From the NCBI GenBank assembly GCA_903834925.1, contig CAILLA010000091.1:1-64000 (forward strand): a DNA stretch of 64,000 nucleotides. The letters run 5' to 3'. The translations under genes and the position numbers were made by a program. The notes beneath the pieces were generated by a model. The model searched no databases. It was not told where the DNA came from and saw only the letters and a program-made list of their open reading frames with translations. The stretch comes from an uncultured Schlesneria sp. Its GTDB lineage: Bacteria; Planctomycetota; Planctomycetia; Planctomycetales; Planctomycetaceae. Shown here piece after piece: positions 43,718-51,386 of the stretch (position 1 is the first letter of the stretch; each line of letters begins with the position of its first letter).

Positions 43718-45328
43718 ATGAAAAAAGAAATGTTGATGAACGTCCTCCAACCAGAGGAAAGCCGAATCGCCATCGTTGAAGATGGAATATTGCAAGAGCT
43801 TTACGTCGAGCGCAACAGTCTCGAAAATTATGTCGGCAACATCTACAAGGGCCGGGTCGTTAATATCGAACCCAGCATCCAGGCTGCCTTCGTTGATTTT
43901 GGCGTTGGCCGTAACGGTTTCCTGCACGTGAGCGATGTCGAATTTCAGTATTATAAGCATCTGGTCGACGGCCGGGACGTCGATGATTCCGACGCTGATG
44001 ACGATGATGATAACCGGCCTTCCCGTTCGCCAAAGGGCAAGTTCAACGAGCGAAGTGTCCGGAACAAGCCGCCGATTCAAGATATTTTGAAGCGTGGAAG
44101 CGAAGTTCTGGTTCAAGTCATCAAGGGCGCAATCGGATCGAAAGGGCCAACACTTTCGACGTACGTAAGCATTCCGGGGCGATATCTGGTCTTGATGCCC
44201 GGCTTGCAACGAGTTGGGGTGAGTCGCAAAATCGCTGACGATGACGCTCGCAAGCGACTCAAACGAATTCTTCGTGACCTTAGCCCGCCCGAAGGTTTGG
44301 GATTCATCATCCGGACAGCAGGGGTCGATCGATCGCAAGCGGATCTGCAACGGGATTTGAATTATCTGTTGCGATTATGGAAGGTGATCGTCAGTCGCGT
44401 CAAAAAATTTCCAGCTCCCGTAGATATCTACGAAGAGAGCGACATGATCACGCGGACAATCCGCGACATCTATACCTCGGAAATCGACACGATCTGGATT
44501 GATGAGCCACGTGCTTTTGAACGGGCGTGCGAATTCATGAAGATTGTACTTCCGCGCCACGTCGATCGAGTCAAGCTTTACGACGGTAAAGAACCGATCT
44601 TCCAGCAGCATGACATTGAACAGGAAATCACCCGGATCCAAAGTCGACATGTGCCACTGAAAGGGGGCGGCTCGATTGTCATCGATCAGACAGAAGCACT
44701 GGTGGCGATTGACGTCAACAGTGGCAATTTTCGGATGGACGATGACGCGGAAGAAAATGCATATCAGGTCAATTTGCGAGCGGCCGAAGAAATCAGCCGC
44801 CAGATTCGCCTACGCGACCTGGGCGGCGTGATTGTGAACGATTTCATCGATATGCGGGATGAGCGGCATCGACGAGGTGTCGAAAGGGCACTTCATAATG
44901 CGGTCAAACGCGATCGTGCCCGGACAAAAATCCTGCATATCAGCCCATTCGGCTTGATCGAAATGACTCGCCAAAGAATTCGCCCGTCGTTACGACGCTC
45001 GGTCTATGAAGACTGTCCTTGCTGTTCCGGAACAGCTCAGGTCAAGACCGGGGAAAGTATGGCGATTGATGTCATGCGGCTTCTTATGTCACACGCCAAT
45101 CGCGATGATGTCTCAAAAATAACGGTCGAAGTGCATGAACGCGTGGCAGCCTTTCTGAATAACCGAAAAAGAAAAGACATCACGCAACTTGAAGAGACAT
45201 ATGATGTTTCGGTAACAGTTGACTCGAAAGTCGGGGTTGGTCCGGAACATCTGAAATTCCACTGTTCGAATGCAACCGGGACAGAAGTGAGAATTTTGGC
45301 CCCCGCAGACTCGAAATTGAAGAGCTAA
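43718..45328 (+). CDS. Ribonuclease E/G family endoribonuclease
   Basis: This 536-residue endoribonuclease of the RNase E/G family acts in mRNA decay and rRNA processing. The N-terminal S1 domain begins VEDGILQELYVERNS and YVGNIYKGRVVNIEPSIQAAF, and is split by an acidic insert around residues 85-120 (DDSDADDDDDN). The 5'-sensor/RNase H-like region and DNase I-like catalytic region carry VAIDVNSGNF and the metal-binding DLGGVIVNDFIDM. The Zn-link CPCCSG is present. The length matches RNase G and the catalytic half of RNase E; no long degradosome-scaffold tail is present. ATG 43718 is preceded by AAGGGTGAG. It is followed 95 bases later by rplU. Confidence 0.93.
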   Translation: MKKEMLMNVLQPEESRIAIVEDGILQELYVERNSLENYVGNIYKGRVVNIEPSIQAAFVDFGVGRNGFLHVSDVEFQYYKHLVDGRDVDDSDADDDDDNRPSRSPKGKFNERSVRNKPPIQDILKRGSEVLVQVIKGAIGSKGPTLSTYVSIPGRYLVLMPGLQRVGVSRKIADDDARKRLKRILRDLSPPEGLGFIIRTAGVDRSQADLQRDLNYLLRLWKVIVSRVKKFPAPVDIYEESDMITRTIRDIYTSEIDTIWIDEPRAFERACEFMKIVLPRHVDRVKLYDGKEPIFQQHDIEQEITRIQSRHVPLKGGGSIVIDQTEALVAIDVNSGNFRMDDDAEENAYQVNLRAAEEISRQIRLRDLGGVIVNDFIDMRDERHRRGVERALHNAVKRDRARTKILHISPFGLIEMTRQRIRPSLRRSVYEDCPCCSGTAQVKTGESMAIDVMRLLMSHANRDDVSKITVEVHERVAAFLNNRKRKDITQLEETYDVSVTVDSKVGVGPEHLKFHCSNATGTEVRILAPADSKLKS

Positions 45329-45423
45329 ATCTGTATTCTTTCCCTCCCCCCTCTGGGTCGCCAGAGTCGGTACGTCAATAGGTTGCTCTGGAAAACGGGG
45401 CAAGCGCTTTCAAGGTCGAAGCA

Positions 45424-45822
45424 ATGTTCGCAGTATTTGAAGACGGTGGTCGTCAATTTCGAGTCCAAAACGGCGATGTTCTTGCCATTGATTATCGAAA
45501 TGATGTGAGTGACGGTCAGGTCATTACGTTTGACAAAGTTCTGCTCGCAAATGGCGGTGGCCCAAGTATTGTCGGCCAACCTCTGATTTCTGGGGCAACC
45601 GTCACCGCTGAGATTGTGACGGCACAGTTAAAAGGCTTGAAGCTGGAAATCCAGACTTTTCATCGCCGAAACGCGTCCAAGCGTCACACCGGACATCGCC
45701 AGAAATACACTCGAATCAAGATTACTGGGATTTCGATCCCGAACCTGCAGGTTATTGAGCGGCCAAAGGCAACCGAAAACTCCGCTTCGGAAGCCCCGTC
45801 AGTAGCCACGACCGCGACCTGA
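45424..45822 (+). CDS. rplU: 50S ribosomal protein L21
   Basis: This 132-residue L21 is a 23S rRNA-binding protein of the large subunit. It starts MFAVFEDGGRQFRVQNGD and has VLLANGGGPSIVGQPL and the conserved RRNASKRHTGHRQKYT RNA-binding loop. It is longer than E. coli L21 (103) because of a C-terminal Ala/Thr/Ser-rich tail. AAGGTCG precedes ATG 45424. rpmA (L27) and obgE usually follow rplU; here a strong terminator follows instead, so the common rplU-rpmA operon is split. Confidence 0.95.
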   Translation: MFAVFEDGGRQFRVQNGDVLAIDYRNDVSDGQVITFDKVLLANGGGPSIVGQPLISGATVTAEIVTAQLKGLKLEIQTFHRRNASKRHTGHRQKYTRIKITGISIPNLQVIERPKATENSASEAPSVATTAT

Positions 45823-45857
45823 TTTCGGTTTTCGGTCGAATTGAACGAATTTTTTGA

Positions 45858-45888
45858 ACGTGGGACGAGAAATCGTCTCACGTTTTTT
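45858..45888 (+). terminator. Intrinsic terminator after rplU
   Basis: ACGTGGGACGA (45858-45868) pairs with TCGTCTCACGT (45873-45883), with one G-T wobble, across a GAAA tetraloop. It is followed at once by a run of T. This is the clearest intrinsic terminator in the window and ends the RNase-rplU transcript 36 bases after the rplU stop. Confidence 0.9.
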
Positions 45889-46032
45889 GTTTCTTTGTGA
45901 TCGATTTTTGTTGAAGCCTGGACGATTTGAATTTTCGATTTCTCAGAATTTTCTCCCATTCGCCTGCATATGTTCGATTTCCTGCAATCGTTTATCGTTC
46001 ATGTAACCCTCCAAGAAGCACTATTTAGATAC

Positions 46033-46058
46033 ATATGACACATTCTGAAGTGTCATAT
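46033..46058. promoter_or_regulatory. 9-bp inverted repeat, possible operator
   Basis: ATATGACAC (46033-46041) and GTGTCATAT (46050-46058) form a perfect inverted repeat with an 8-base spacer. TTTTC follows, so a weak terminator is also possible. It lies about 300 bases upstream of the sigma-factor gene. The dyad size suits a dimeric repressor or activator. No regulator for it is identified. Confidence 0.45.
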
Positions 46059-46302
46059 TTTCAATGACAAAAACCGGCTTTGGAAGATTGGGATAAATGG
46101 GATGAGTGAACGTTTTGAACGTTGCGCGAATTCACCAGAATTAACTGAGCGTTAACTAATTCGCAGCAAAAAAACACAGCCAAAATGGCTTTTAATCAAA
46201 AAGTACATAAAAACATGGGGTTTAATCAAATTTCAGAAAAACGAAAAAAAACAGGAAAAATTCTCTTGCCGATCTGAATCGATCGACTACTATCTCCCAG
46301 CC

Positions 46303-46329
46303 GAACGATTTGAACGATTTGAACGATTT
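46303..46329 (+). promoter_or_regulatory. Three tandem GAACGATTT repeats before the sigma gene
   Basis: GAACGATTT occurs three times without gap at 46303-46311, 46312-46320 and 46321-46329, ending 33 bases before ATG 46362. The 9-base period is near one helical turn. It could be a repeated protein-binding site or part of the 5' leader. Function is inference. Confidence 0.5.
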
Positions 46330-46361
46330 AACTTTTCCCCGATGGGCAGTGGACGATTATC

Positions 46362-47297
46362 ATGTTGGCAGGTTTATCAATGAACGAATTCAACGTCAGC
46401 AAGAATCAATTGCGATTGGAACGAATTTTGAAGATGAAGATTGAATTCATCGAAAGTGATGAGTTTGAATCGATGCTGTCAACGCGAATTCGTCCTGGCG
46501 TGTTTGAGACGGTTCCACCGAACCCATCAACGAACTCTAATATTAGCAGTGATTCCGAAAACCTCGCTTGCCTTGCACCAGCGTTGGGTGAGGCCCTGCT
46601 GTCGTTCGCCGAAGAGCAACATGAATTTCGCCGACTGAACTTCTTGAAGTTCCAAGCTGCTCGATTGCAAGCGTCGATTGACGCGGATCAGCCAGATGCC
46701 AATATCCTTGATCAGATTGAGCGATTGCTTGCTGAAGCCAAAGACGTCCGCGATCATATTATCCGGTCAAATATGCGACTCGTCATCTCCAATGCCGGGA
46801 AGTACTGCACCGCAAGCTATGGTTTTGAAGATCTGGTAAGCGACGGTTCGTTGTCGCTGATGGAAGCGGTTGATAAATTCAACTACCAACTCGGTTTCCG
46901 ATTCAGCACATACGCCACCCACGCAATTCGACGAAGCTTCTTCCGACGAATTGAACGAAAGCAGAAAGATCGCAAGCGATTTTCTGTCACTGACCCTGAG
47001 ATTATGATGACCGCCCCTGATACGCAGGAAGTTGACTATGATGCTCCAGCAGAAAATCAGCTGATGGCACACATGGTTGAAGTCATGTCAGAACACCTCA
47101 CAGAACGCGAACGCCAGATCATCGAAGGCCGATTCGGTTTAAATGGTCGAAGCGAGCCTTTGACTCTGATGCAACTTTCGGCCGAGCTTGGGATCTGCAA
47201 AGAACGAGTTCGTCAAGTTGAAGGAACCGCCTTGAAGAAACTGCATGCTGTTGCGGTCAAGTATTCAAAACAACAACTCGCGTCGGCAAAGGCATGA
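46362..47297 (+). CDS. Sigma-70-family RNA polymerase sigma factor (non-ECF)
   Basis: This 311-residue sigma-70-family factor has region 2 at about residues 131-205: HIIRSNMRLVISNAGKY, FEDLVSDGSLSLMEAVDKF and FRFSTYATHAIRRSFFRRI, the last containing the -10 recognition and melting residues. Region 4 is at about 235-300 (LTERERQIIEGRFGLNG and LGICKERVRQVEGTALKKL, the -35 helix-turn-helix). A variable N-terminus of about 90 residues replaces region 1.1, and region 3 is short. It is larger than ECF factors and smaller than RpoD. ATG 46362 or 46380 may be the start. Its stop overlaps the DUF1295 start in ATGA, so it is translationally coupled to the lipid-modification genes. No anti-sigma gene is adjacent. 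Confidence 0.88.
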   Translation: MLAGLSMNEFNVSKNQLRLERILKMKIEFIESDEFESMLSTRIRPGVFETVPPNPSTNSNISSDSENLACLAPALGEALLSFAEEQHEFRRLNFLKFQAARLQASIDADQPDANILDQIERLLAEAKDVRDHIIRSNMRLVISNAGKYCTASYGFEDLVSDGSLSLMEAVDKFNYQLGFRFSTYATHAIRRSFFRRIERKQKDRKRFSVTDPEIMMTAPDTQEVDYDAPAENQLMAHMVEVMSEHLTERERQIIEGRFGLNGRSEPLTLMQLSAELGICKERVRQVEGTALKKLHAVAVKYSKQQLASAKA

Positions 47298-48088
47298 GTC
47301 TCGAACCTGCATCACAACTTGCTCTGGCTTTGTTGTTCGCCGCCCTTTTCATGCTCCTGCTGTGGTGTATTCAATGGCGAACTCGTGATGCAGGCGTTGT
47401 CGACGTCGGTTGGTCAGGCTGTCTCGGCCTTCTGGCACTCTTCTACGGCACGACGCTTCCCCATTGTACGCCGCGAACGTGGGTGGTCGTCGTGATCGCA
47501 AGTATCTGGTCCGTGCGTCTGGCTTTCTATTTGCTTCGTGATCGTGTTCTAGGAAAACCCGAGGATGGTCGCTATCAGAAGTTGCGAGTCGGGTTTGGGG
47601 CACGAGCGAACCTGTTTTTTTTCGGATTCTTTCAGTTTCAGGCCCTGCTCGCCTGGTTCTTTTCGCTGGCTTTCTGGCTGGCAATGCGACGAAGTGACCC
47701 GATGGATGCTTGGGATCTCATCGGCATCTCGATCTGGGCGACCTCCGTCGTCGGTGAAACTCTTGCCGACTCCCAATTAGCCCGCTTTCGCGCCGACCCA
47801 TCCAATCGAGGAACAACCTGTCGGAATGGGCTGTGGAAGTATTCGCGTCATCCCAATTATTTCTTTGAATGGCTGCACTGGTGGACTTACGTCGCGATCG
47901 CGTGGATATCCCCGTGGGGTTGGCTGACCGTTTTAGCGCCGGCGCTGATGCTGTTTTTCTTATTCAAAGTCACCGGTATCCCCGCGACGGAAGCGCAAGC
48001 TTTGATCAGTCGCGGCGACGACTACCGAAAATATCAGCAGACAACTAGCATGTTCGTTCCTTGGTTCCCGAAAAAGTTTCCGAATTGA
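47294..48088 (+). CDS. DUF1295 membrane protein (steroid 5-alpha-reductase-like)
   Basis: This 264-residue integral membrane protein of the DUF1295 family is related to steroid 5-alpha-reductase and isoprenylcysteine methyltransferase folds. Spans are visible at about 8-25, 40-60, 65-82, 105-130, 137-155 and 198-230. The C-terminal cofactor-binding motif is present: GLWKYSRHPNYFFEW, then FLFKVTGIPATEAQ. The family is thought to use NAD(P)H or SAM on lipid substrates. ATG 47294 overlaps the sigma stop by 4 bases. Genes of this family recur next to CFA synthase, DUF1365 and FAD oxidoreductase genes, exactly as here, supporting a membrane-lipid role. Confidence 0.85.
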   Translation: MSLEPASQLALALLFAALFMLLLWCIQWRTRDAGVVDVGWSGCLGLLALFYGTTLPHCTPRTWVVVVIASIWSVRLAFYLLRDRVLGKPEDGRYQKLRVGFGARANLFFFGFFQFQALLAWFFSLAFWLAMRRSDPMDAWDLIGISIWATSVVGETLADSQLARFRADPSNRGTTCRNGLWKYSRHPNYFFEWLHWWTYVAIAWISPWGWLTVLAPALMLFFLFKVTGIPATEAQALISRGDDYRKYQQTTSMFVPWFPKKFPN

Positions 48089-48106
48089 TTTGAACATGGG
48101 TATTGA

Positions 48107-49147
48107 ATGTTGTCCGGTGTCGAACTTGCTGAACGAGGTTGGCTTCCTGATCAACTGATCCGATTCGGGATCCGACGGCTGCTTGCTGCGCGTCTTCGAG
48201 AAGAATCGCGGATGGGATGCGAGGGTCTAAGCGAACTGAATCGGAAGTTTGTTGCGGAATTGCGTCAAAGTCCCATCGCACTTCATACCGCTTCGGCGAA
48301 TGAACAGCACTACGAAGTCCCCGCATCCTATTTCGAGTTGGTCCTCGGTCCGCATCGCAAATACAGTTCTTGTCTTTGGAATGCTGGAGTCGTCGATCTG
48401 GCTGTTGCCGAACAGGACATGCTCCGGGTGACCGGCGAGCGAGCCGATTTGCATGACGGAATGGAAATCCTGGAACTTGGTTGCGGCTGGGGTTCACTCT
48501 CCCTCTTTATGGCCGAACGATTTCCCCGCAGCAAGATTCTTGCGGTTTCGAATTCCGCATCCCAGCGAAAATTCATTCTCGACCAGGCGGCCTCTCGTGG
48601 CTTTTCGAATCTTGTCGTCGAAACGGACGATATGAACGATTTTCAAACCGACCGTACTTTCGATCGGGTGGTTTCGGTCGAAATGTTCGAACACATGCGC
48701 AACTATGAAGAGTTGTTTGCGAGAATCTCGCGCTGGCTGAAGCCAAAGGGAAATCTTTTCACTCACGTTTTCTATCACGGGCGATGTGCCTATCCGTTTG
48801 AAACCGATGGAAACAACGACTGGATGGCACGGCACTTTTTCACCGGCGGACTGATGCCGTCGGCGGATTTGTTTCTAGAATTCCAGCGAGATTTGTTATT
48901 CGAAGATCGTTGGCTGATCAACGGACAACATTATCAGAAGACGCTTGAGGCCTGGCTGATACGTCACGATGCATCGCGCGAGAAAATCCTTCCCTTATTC
49001 CAGGAAACGTACGGCAAGGAACTGGCAAACGTGATGTTTCAGAGATGGAGAATGTTCTATCTCGCGTGTGCAGAGTTGTTTGGCTATCGAGAAGGCGAGG
49101 AGTGGGGTGTTGCTCATTTCCTGTTTTCCAAACGCGAGGGAAAATGA
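48107..49147 (+). CDS. CFA-synthase-like SAM-dependent methyltransferase
   Basis: This 346-residue class I methyltransferase of the cyclopropane-fatty-acid synthase/coclaurine N-methyltransferase-like group has the SAM motif ILELGCGWGSLSLFMAE (about residue 125). It is preceded by NEQHYEVPASYF, with GPHRKYSSCLW then VAEQDML, and is followed by FDRVVSVEMFEHMRN. The N-terminal domain of about 85 residues is helical. The likely substrate is an unsaturated acyl chain or another lipid. It starts 18 bases after the DUF1295 gene, with a weak ATGGG ribosome site. It is clearly distinct from the second enzyme of the cluster at 51387, so the cluster encodes two methyltransferases. Confidence 0.85.
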   Translation: MLSGVELAERGWLPDQLIRFGIRRLLAARLREESRMGCEGLSELNRKFVAELRQSPIALHTASANEQHYEVPASYFELVLGPHRKYSSCLWNAGVVDLAVAEQDMLRVTGERADLHDGMEILELGCGWGSLSLFMAERFPRSKILAVSNSASQRKFILDQAASRGFSNLVVETDDMNDFQTDRTFDRVVSVEMFEHMRNYEELFARISRWLKPKGNLFTHVFYHGRCAYPFETDGNNDWMARHFFTGGLMPSADLFLEFQRDLLFEDRWLINGQHYQKTLEAWLIRHDASREKILPLFQETYGKELANVMFQRWRMFYLACAELFGYREGEEWGVAHFLFSKREGK

Positions 49148-49252
49148 ACGATTCACTGGGGTTTAAGCTCTAGAATCAGATTTCTGAGCAAGCCTCTATC
49201 AAATTAAATTCCTGAACGAAGTTAATCGCCGGGGAGGAACCAAGGCCAAAAC

Positions 49253-50494
49253 ATGAAGATTGCCATCATCGGGACCGGAATCTCGGGAATGGTTGCCGCA
49301 TGGCATTTGAACCAGAAGCACTCCATCACTGTCTTTGAAGCGAACGACTATATCGGCGGGCACACTCACACCGTTCCCGTCGAAAAAGAGGGGCGTTCGT
49401 ACGCGATTGACACGGGATTTATCGTTTTCAACGAACGAACCTACCCGAATTTTTGTCGGTTGCTTGATCGGCTGGGCGTCGCATCGCAGGAAAGCGAAAT
49501 GAGCTTCAGCGTGAAATGCGAGCGGACAGGACTGGAATATTGTGGCACGTCACTCAACACACTTTTTGCCCAACGGACGAATCTGTTCCGCCCGTCATTC
49601 CTGAGCATGTTGATGGAAATCATTCGATTCAACCGTCAATCCCCTGAATTATTGTCCGAAGAATCCGACGAAATTTCATTGGGAGATTATCTGGATCAGG
49701 GTCGCTACTCACGGACGTTTCGTGAAAATTATCTGATCCCGATGGGAGCCGCGATCTGGTCAACTTCGCCGTCGAAGATGTTAGAATTTCCGGCTCGCTA
49801 CTTTATTCAATTCCTCGTCAATCACGGGCTTGTCACTCTGACCGATCGTCCAATCTGGCGAACAATCGTCGGTGGATCGTGGAAGTACATTGATCGCCTG
49901 ACCGATCCATTTCATGACCGAATTCGAATGAATTGCCCTGTGATTTCAGTGCGTCGAACCGAAGATTCCGTCGAAGTGACTTCATCATCTGGTTCTGAAC
50001 GATTCGATCAGGTTGTGTTTGCAACCCACGGTGATCAGGCGCTGCGACTTCTCAGTGACGCAAGTCCTCTCGAACGTGAGGTCTTAACCCCGTTTGTCTG
50101 CTCAAAGAACGTGGCTGTGCTTCACACGGATGCATCGTTATTACCGAAACGGCGTCGAGCATGGGCCAGCTGGAATTACCACTTATCGAATAGCCCGCTG
50201 GATGCACCTTCGGTGACTTATCAGATGAACATCCTTCAGCGGCTGAATTCTACCGATCCGTTTTGCGTGACTCTTAACAGGGAAGACGCCATTCGTCCGG
50301 ACAAGATTCTGGGAAGATTTGTGTATGAACATCCAATCTATTCTCCTGCTGCGGTCTTGTCTCAACGTCGCCACTCCGAGATCAGCGGAATCCACCATCG
50401 AACACACTTTTGCGGTGCGTACTGGGGCTTCGGATTTCATGAAGACGGCGTGAAAAGCGCTCTGGTTGTGGCTAACGCGTTCGGTATCGATTAG
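49253..50494 (+). CDS. FAD-dependent amine-oxidase-like oxidoreductase (UfaD-like)
   Basis: This 413-residue flavoprotein has an N-terminal FAD motif IGTGISGMVAAWHL, then VFEANDYIGGHTHTV. The mid-domain has AIDTGFIVFNERTYPNF and the C-terminal segment is THFCGAYWGFGFHEDGVKSAL. It belongs to the NAD(P)-binding amine-oxidase-like group found beside CFA synthase and DUF1365 genes. In Rhodobacter a related protein (UfaD) desaturates methylated acyl chains on the path to furan fatty acids; that function here is inference. ATG 49253 has GGGGAGGAACC upstream. A gap of 105 bases after the methyltransferase is the longest inside the cluster and could hold a second promoter. Confidence 0.87.
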   Translation: MKIAIIGTGISGMVAAWHLNQKHSITVFEANDYIGGHTHTVPVEKEGRSYAIDTGFIVFNERTYPNFCRLLDRLGVASQESEMSFSVKCERTGLEYCGTSLNTLFAQRTNLFRPSFLSMLMEIIRFNRQSPELLSEESDEISLGDYLDQGRYSRTFRENYLIPMGAAIWSTSPSKMLEFPARYFIQFLVNHGLVTLTDRPIWRTIVGGSWKYIDRLTDPFHDRIRMNCPVISVRRTEDSVEVTSSSGSERFDQVVFATHGDQALRLLSDASPLEREVLTPFVCSKNVAVLHTDASLLPKRRRAWASWNYHLSNSPLDAPSVTYQMNILQRLNSTDPFCVTLNREDAIRPDKILGRFVYEHPIYSPAAVLSQRRHSEISGIHHRTHFCGAYWGFGFHEDGVKSALVVANAFGID

Positions 50495-50542
50495 AAGTGA
50501 CCGGTCACAACTCAAAAAAACGCTGATCGTCAGGGCCGGGTC

Positions 50543-51382
50543 ATGCAGAGTGGCATTTATGAAGGAACGGTTCGTCATCGAAGATTCGAGCCTGTTCGTC
50601 ACGAATTTCGCACGCCTCTTTTCATGATGTATCTTGATCTCAACGAACTTCCGAACGTGTTTTCAGGTCGATGGTTCTGGTCCATTGAAAATTGGAATCT
50701 TGCCACGTTCCGTCGACGAGACCATTTCGGTGACAAAAATCAGACGCTGGACGAAACCGTTCGAAACCTTGTCGAAGATAAATCCGGTAACCGTCCAGTC
50801 GGACCAATTCGGCTGCTGACTCATTTGAGTTACTTTGGATATTGCTTCAATCCATTGAGTGTCTACTTTTGTTTTGATGAAAGTGGAAATCACATTCAAT
50901 GCATCGTGGCTGAAGTCACAAACACACCGTGGCGAGAACGACACTGTTATGTCTTGCCTGTTATCGACGCGAAGCAGAATCATCAGGCGGCGTCATCAGG
51001 CGAACCGGAAAAGCTCAAGTTTCGATTTGCCAAGTCGTTTCACGTTTCTCCCTTTATGACGATGGATTTTGAATATCGATGGAATCTGGTCGGTCCAGGC
51101 GATCAACTGGTACTCCAGGCCGAGAATTGGCGTGGCGAAAAACCTTCTTTTGATGCGACTTTGAATCTCAAGCGAAAAGAAATCTCGACCTGGTCTCTCG
51201 CTCGGGTTCTAGTTATGTATCCATTGATGACAGCACAAGTTATGGCGAACATCTATTGGCAGGCTTTTCGTCTGTGGTGGAAGCGGATTCCATACGTTCC
51301 TCATCCTGAAACTTCCCGATTGGACGAACCAGATAAGATCCCACAAACGGAAACTCCGACCCAAGATTCAATACAGAACTGA
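50543..51382 (+). CDS. DUF1365 protein
   Basis: This 279-residue DUF1365 protein starts SGIYEGTVRHRRFEPVRHEF. Conserved motifs include LLTHLSYFGYCFNPLSVYF, VAEVTNTPWRERHCYV, KFRFAKSFHVSPFMTMDFEY and, near the C-terminus, a hydrophobic LARVLVMYPLMTAQVMANIYWQ segment that may lie on the membrane. The biochemical function is unknown; it nearly always sits with the FAD oxidoreductase and CFA synthase. The start is ATG 50543. It precedes the CFA synthase gene by only 4 bases, so the two are coupled. The context supports a role in acyl-chain modification or handling. Confidence 0.88.
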   Translation: MQSGIYEGTVRHRRFEPVRHEFRTPLFMMYLDLNELPNVFSGRWFWSIENWNLATFRRRDHFGDKNQTLDETVRNLVEDKSGNRPVGPIRLLTHLSYFGYCFNPLSVYFCFDESGNHIQCIVAEVTNTPWRERHCYVLPVIDAKQNHQAASSGEPEKLKFRFAKSFHVSPFMTMDFEYRWNLVGPGDQLVLQAENWRGEKPSFDATLNLKRKEISTWSLARVLVMYPLMTAQVMANIYWQAFRLWWKRIPYVPHPETSRLDEPDKIPQTETPTQDSIQN

Positions 51383-51386
51383 CAAC

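Larger units (their letters stand above)
45823..46361. other. AT-rich leader region upstream of the sigma-factor operon
   Basis: This 539-base stretch is markedly AT-rich compared with its GC-richer surroundings, especially 46130-46270, which has several A-runs. It holds the rplU terminator, a 9-bp inverted repeat (46033-46058) and three tandem copies of GAACGATTT (46303-46329). No gene is supported. It should contain the promoter and control sites of the sigma-factor operon. Confidence 0.7.

Noticed and set aside
43147-43779. Open frame of 210 codons before the RNase E/G gene
   Set aside because: It is rich in Arg, Ser, His and Trp, resembles no family, overlaps the RNase gene start, and has no ribosome site.
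45424-45822. rpmA expected directly after rplU
   Set aside because: The DNA after rplU is a terminator and AT-rich leader with no L27-like frame.
46362-47297. Sigma factor as the primary RpoD
   Set aside because: It is too short and lacks a recognisable region 1.1 and full region 3, so an alternative sigma-70 factor is more likely.
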